A DNA stretch of 23,739 nucleotides from Mucidula mucida (lineage: Eukaryota; Basidiomycota; Agaricomycetes; Agaricales; Physalacriaceae). Shown here one piece after another: positions 20,615 through 23,739 of the stretch. The notes beneath the pieces are model-generated. The model was not told the origin of the DNA. It made no database searches and saw only the letters and a list, made by a program, of their open reading frames with translations. The position numbers were made by a program, and so were the translations under genes. Position 1 is the stretch's first letter. Each line of letters begins with the position of its first letter. The stretch is taken from NCBI GenBank assembly GCA_015501055.1, contig JADNYV010000525.1, forward strand, positions 1 to 23,739, in the 5' to 3' direction.

Positions 20615-21612
20615 ATGGCATCGCATACCATATCTGTGCTCGGTGCCGGCGCCATGGGCTCTAAACTCGCGGAAAGGATGCATATCAATGGCGCCGGAGA
20701 TATCCTCACCAATCTCGATGGCAGATCGAAAGAAACCTATGAACGGGCACGGGAATCTGGAATGGCGCCAGTTACATATGAAGATATCGCCTCGAAAACT
20801 ACCTGCATAATAAGCGTCGTGCCACCCAACGAGGCGCACTCTGTCGCTGAGCTGGTAGTGGGCGCGTACAAAGCGTTGTCGTTAGAACGTGCGATCACGT
20901 TTGCTGATTGTAATGCTGTTAATCCGGACAGCGTGAAGGAGATGGCGAAGCTCTTCGAGGGTACTAATATCACTTTCCTGGATGGCTCCATTATTGGTCT
21001 TCCACCATCGGATACGTATAACCCGGGGATATACGTATCCGGCAATTCTGAGGACGAGCAGGCGTTTGATGAGTTTGTAGAGGTGACACTGAAGTACGGA
21101 TTGAATGTCTTCGCCATGAAGGGAGAGGGCGCTCAGGTCGGCGACGCGAGTGCGCTGAAGATGGCTCATTCGGTTTGGCTGTTTTTCTATATGCACACGA
21201 AATCTGACTGACGTTTTCGATACAGGCGATAGTGAAAGGCACGATTGGCCTGATAACTACTTCGGTATTGGGTAAGTTCTTTGAACTTTCTCGATCACTT
21301 AGGCGTCTTACCATGGTTATTGCAGCGGCTCACGCCTCATCGCCATCCACGGCCAAGAGCCTAGTGCATGCGCTGGACGTATCGCAGCCACTATTCGTTG
21401 AGCTTACTAGTAAGCTCCTGGCGCAGATGCTTCCAAAAGCATATCGCTTCGTCCGTGAGATGGAGGAAGTCGGTGGTTACATCGCTGGTCCTACAGGGAG
21501 ATCCAAGATCTTCGAAGATCTCGGGGACGTGTACGCGAAAGTGGCCAACGCGCATGAAGAGTACAAGAGGGATCCGGAAGGCGCAGCTGGTGGAGATGCG
21601 ACGTCTTATTGA
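20615..21612 (+). CDS. 6-phosphogluconate-dehydrogenase-like NAD(P) enzyme with DUF1932-type C-terminus
   Basis: This belongs to the beta-hydroxyacid dehydrogenase superfamily; the substrate is unknown. Three exons are inferred: 20615-21172, 21226-21271 and 21326-21612, with introns of 53 and 54 bases (891 nt, 296 aa). A Rossmann fold opens at once with ISVLGAGAMGSKLAERM (GxGxxG at residues 10-15). TCIISVVPP and ITFADCNAVNP follow, then FLDGSIIGLPP (substrate-site region). GDASALKMAHS holds K182 at the usual catalytic lysine position. The C-terminal helical part includes TIGLITTSVLAAHA, AQMLPKAYRFVREMEE and GPTGRSKIFEDL, and fits the DUF1932 fold. The protein ends GGDATSY. A conserved-looking tail continues out of frame downstream (see 21606-21723), so the C-terminus is probably cut by about 30 residues. 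The start follows a CT-rich tract. Confidence 0.85.
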
Positions 21613-21723
21613 AGTTTTCTGAAGAAGCGAAGAAGACAGTGAAAGCCGCTGAGGTTCGTCGAAATATTCCGCACTAAAACGTTGCTTACGCCCTGACAGG
21701 AGGCAAAGAAGGCTCGTGAGTGA
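21606..21723 (+). other. Out-of-frame C-terminal tail of the dehydrogenase
   Basis: From 21606 the plus strand reads LLKFSEEAKKTVKAAE, up to 21653. A GT-AG interval of 46 bases follows (21654-21699, ending CTGACAG), then EAKKARE and a TGA at 21721-21723. This is a coherent helical, charged tail with its own intron, but it is in a different frame from the preceding DPEGAAGGD. Removing about five bases around 21596-21601 (ATGCG) would align the frames. It looks like a former coding extension now lost by frameshift. Confidence 0.55.
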
Positions 21724-22170
21724 GCTTTTAGATCATACATGACTATCGTCTATACCCATCAAGACGCCATTACTAGAGAATTTAGAGAGGCGGAAGGACT
21801 TATGACCAGAACCTTCCGCTTCAAGATTTGTGGGAAATTGGGAATTGAGCTTGAGACCTCGTCCTTCAAATCCAGCAACGATTGGACACTTTGTCCTTTA
21901 AATGTCCTGCCACGGCGCATCGTGGTCATGCCTGTCGTGCTCATTCGCCATCTGGCCACCTCGCTACCTCGGGCGACAACCTGGCAAGGTCAGTTGTACT
22001 CGATAATGAACGCTTCTCCGCGCTGGCAATGCATTTCACGATGTTTCAATGAGGACACACATGACCTACCGCAAATGAAGATGTCGCTGTCTGCGTGCTG
22101 TTAGCACATGGTCCACTGGTGTTGCCCAAAAAGCAAATGCGACGTTGCTACTCGCTCATACACAGAAAGC
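21724..22170. other. Intergenic or 5' region of the MARVEL-like gene
   Basis: A plus-strand open frame (21739-22104) has no recognisable domain and no splice-supported link to the next gene. Another in-frame ATG for the next gene lies at 22108, so part of this region could be its 5' end or leader. Confidence 0.4.
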
Positions 22171-23123
22171 ATGGCTCCCATCACTGCGTCTGGTGAAAAC
22201 CCCAATATTTCTCCTGCCTTGAGCGGCATTATTGCAAGTCTCATCGTCATGATTGCCTTGGAATACTGCTGGGTTATATACTGGAGCCTAGCCGCTGCTA
22301 ACAGAGTTCCGCTGGAGGTCAACAAAGTGTCGGGACTGTATGTTCGGCGATACGCGCCTGGTGAGCTCCTGAAGCTGTGCCAAAGTGTCTGATAGCTCAT
22401 GGACTTTAGCGGTCTACGTCTTCATTTTTGCTAGCGCTCTTATTGAGGTCTGTTATAGCAGTATTGCTGTTCTCACTCTTATCTTCTCTATTTCGGTAGA
22501 CCGCAGTTTCTACATGGTTGATCGTGCAATACCGCTACCATCGCAATTACCCGAATGTTGGCACTCGTACGGGTGTACGCATGTTACTGTATGTATCCAA
22601 TGCTTTGCCGCGTGTATGTATCGGGTAAGCACATTCAGTGACATGACTTTTCAGATGCACAGCGTGTTGGACGACGGTCACCGCCGGATTGTACACCGTT
22701 GCCTTCATTCATCCGAACTATTCAAGACATCCAATTGTATCTGTGGGCGCACAAGCTTTATGGATATTCATCTCTTGGATCTTCTGGGTCACTGGGTCCG
22801 CCATACTGCTTCATTTCGTCTCGTCTACTTTCGTTGGGGGTGACTGCAGTGGCGTCATTTATTGTTCGCAACTGCAGACTCTTTATGGTGCGTAGGGCGG
22901 GTTACGTATGCGACTCATTCGCTAACCCGTTCTCGCCGACTAGCTTTCTCGATCTTGGAAATGTGCGTGCATTCGTGTGCTCCTTACTCTGTCTCTCAAG
23001 TTCACGCTCATTAGTCTAGTACTGACATGCGCACTAGGTGCCGTCCTATATCTAGGATTTGCTTCCTCCAGAAGCGTGTATCGATTTTCTCTTCGGCCGC
23101 TTTCGCTCTCAACACGAGCTTGA
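22171..23123 (+). CDS. MARVEL-like four-helix membrane protein (5' end uncertain)
   Basis: Six exons are inferred: 22171-22360, 22410-22447, 22500-22588, 22655-22887, 22944-22962 and 23015-23123. The introns are 49, 52, 66, 56 and 52 bases and all phases fit (678 nt, about 225 aa). After the first exon four membrane helices follow in the order and spacing of fungal MARVEL-like proteins: VYVFIFASALIE and on; MLLCTACWTTVTAGLYTVAF; ALWIFISWIFWVTGSAILL; and ILVLTCALGAVLYLGF. The loop NYPNVGTRTGVR after helix 1 is also typical, as is the short basic tail. Exon 5 is only 19 nt. The start is unsure: in-frame ATGs lie at 22108, 22171 and 22249, and the first exon adds an extra hydrophobic stretch (SGIIASLIVMIALEYCW) not usual for the family, so the true first exon may differ. 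Role inferred: small plasma or endomembrane protein. Confidence 0.65.
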
Positions 23124-23268
23124 GTAGGAGTACAACGAGTATTCCTCTATAAATTAAATACATAGGACTTCAGTATTAAAGTATAATATACAATCGATGA
23201 GATGTTGGAGCTCTTCAGTAATAATACGATGTCGATAGCAAAGGGAAAGCAAGAACAAGTTAGGGAAG

Positions 23269-23739
23269 CTAAACGGCGTCGTAGACAACAAGGTAGGACG
23301 GCCGAATCGCTTCGCCTTTATACACAACCACCTCATCATGATTCAGGGACCCACCTTTCTCGCCGAGCACCTTGATAAGGACGAATCAGTAAACGGAAAT
23401 GCATCAAACAACAGGAGCATACGGAGTCGAAGGTAGCAGGAGCGGCCATGAGATTCGTGTTATCATAGGTGAGTTTCTTTCCACGGCCAATAACAACGTT
23501 GTTCAACAGGATCGCGTTGTAGTCGGAGGCGGCGTGATTCTTGATATAATCGTTGGCTCTAGGTAACAGTTACTAGTTATACTACCAGATGTAGATGATC
23601 ACCGTATTCACTTTGACGAGGTCGCAGACGTGTAGATGCCTTTGCCAAATCTACAGCTTATCAGTCGTCTCTTCCACAGGAGCAATACTCGACCGGTTAC
23701 CTTCCCCAGCCGGTGTTTTTGCCCCATTGATCGAGATTA
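23269..23739 (-). CDS. PARP catalytic domain protein, C-terminal part (cut by the window edge)
   Basis: Poly(ADP-ribose) polymerase domains transfer ADP-ribose from NAD+. Four exon pieces are inferred: 23739-23701 (partial), 23656-23612, 23558-23423 and 23370-23269, with introns of 44, 53 and 52 bases and consistent phases. The joined piece reads QWGKNTGWGS, CRFGKGIYTSATSSKANDY (the GKGIY/SSK block), YNAILLNNVVIGRGKKL, then LMAAPATFDSVLGE, LNHDEVVVYKGEAIRPSYLV and VYDAV. This matches the last third of the domain: GxGIYTSxxSSK, the LLxxVxxG strand, and the yDSVxG...LNxDExVVY segment that holds the third catalytic-triad position (E of DEVVVY). The protein stops soon after the domain, so PARP is its C-terminal domain. 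The H-Y part of the triad lies outside the window. Family recall, not a search. Confidence 0.85.

Noticed and set aside
21739..22104. 121-codon plus-strand open frame between the dehydrogenase and the MARVEL-like gene
   Set aside because: No domain, no bias typical of its neighbours, and no splice link to either gene.

Overview
The window looks like nuclear DNA of an agaricomycete (mushroom-type) basidiomycete. The genes are broken by many short GT-AG introns, nearly all 41 to 66 bases. Gene spacing is tight on both strands. Several genes belong to lineages typical of that group: F-box/LRR proteins, kinases with a GDIKG catalytic loop, and an unnamed family with a VTGCDKC motif. I rebuilt exon structures by hand and required every multi-exon model to keep one open frame across all junctions. 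No bacterial operon, CRISPR array, rRNA or tRNA gene was seen.

Positions 1-16000 are mostly an accessory, duplicated landscape. At the left edge is the end of a membrane protein made of two tandem copies of one hydrophobic module. Three paralogues of the VTGCDKC family lie on the minus strand. Copy 1 (1103-2744, 482 aa) and copy 3 (14266-15993, 490 aa) are intact. Copy 2 (7783-9604) has two +1 frameshifts. Just downstream of copies 2 and 3, on the same strand, lie the decayed ends of two related protein kinase genes, which suggests an ancestral [family gene + kinase] unit that was duplicated. A broken F-box/LRR gene lies between (10279-12006). Two sound plus-strand genes sit inside this landscape: a 110-residue single-pass membrane protein (3627-4061) and a complete eight-exon DENND6-like DENN-domain gene (4418-6476).

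From about 16700 onward the content is more housekeeping. There is a 3' remnant of an O-methyltransferase (plus), then an intact SAM O-methyltransferase (17648-18522, minus). This diverges from a histidinol-phosphate aminotransferase (19151-20466, plus), which is followed closely by a 6-phosphogluconate-dehydrogenase-like NAD(P) enzyme with a DUF1932-type C-terminus (20615-21612). After that come a MARVEL-like four-helix membrane protein with a 19-nt microexon (22171-23123) and, cut by the right edge, the C-terminus of a PARP catalytic domain (23269-23739, minus).

The genes do not form one obvious pathway. The most interesting content is the three-copy family with its linked kinase remnants, its conserved small-exon layout and its strongly diverging last exon.
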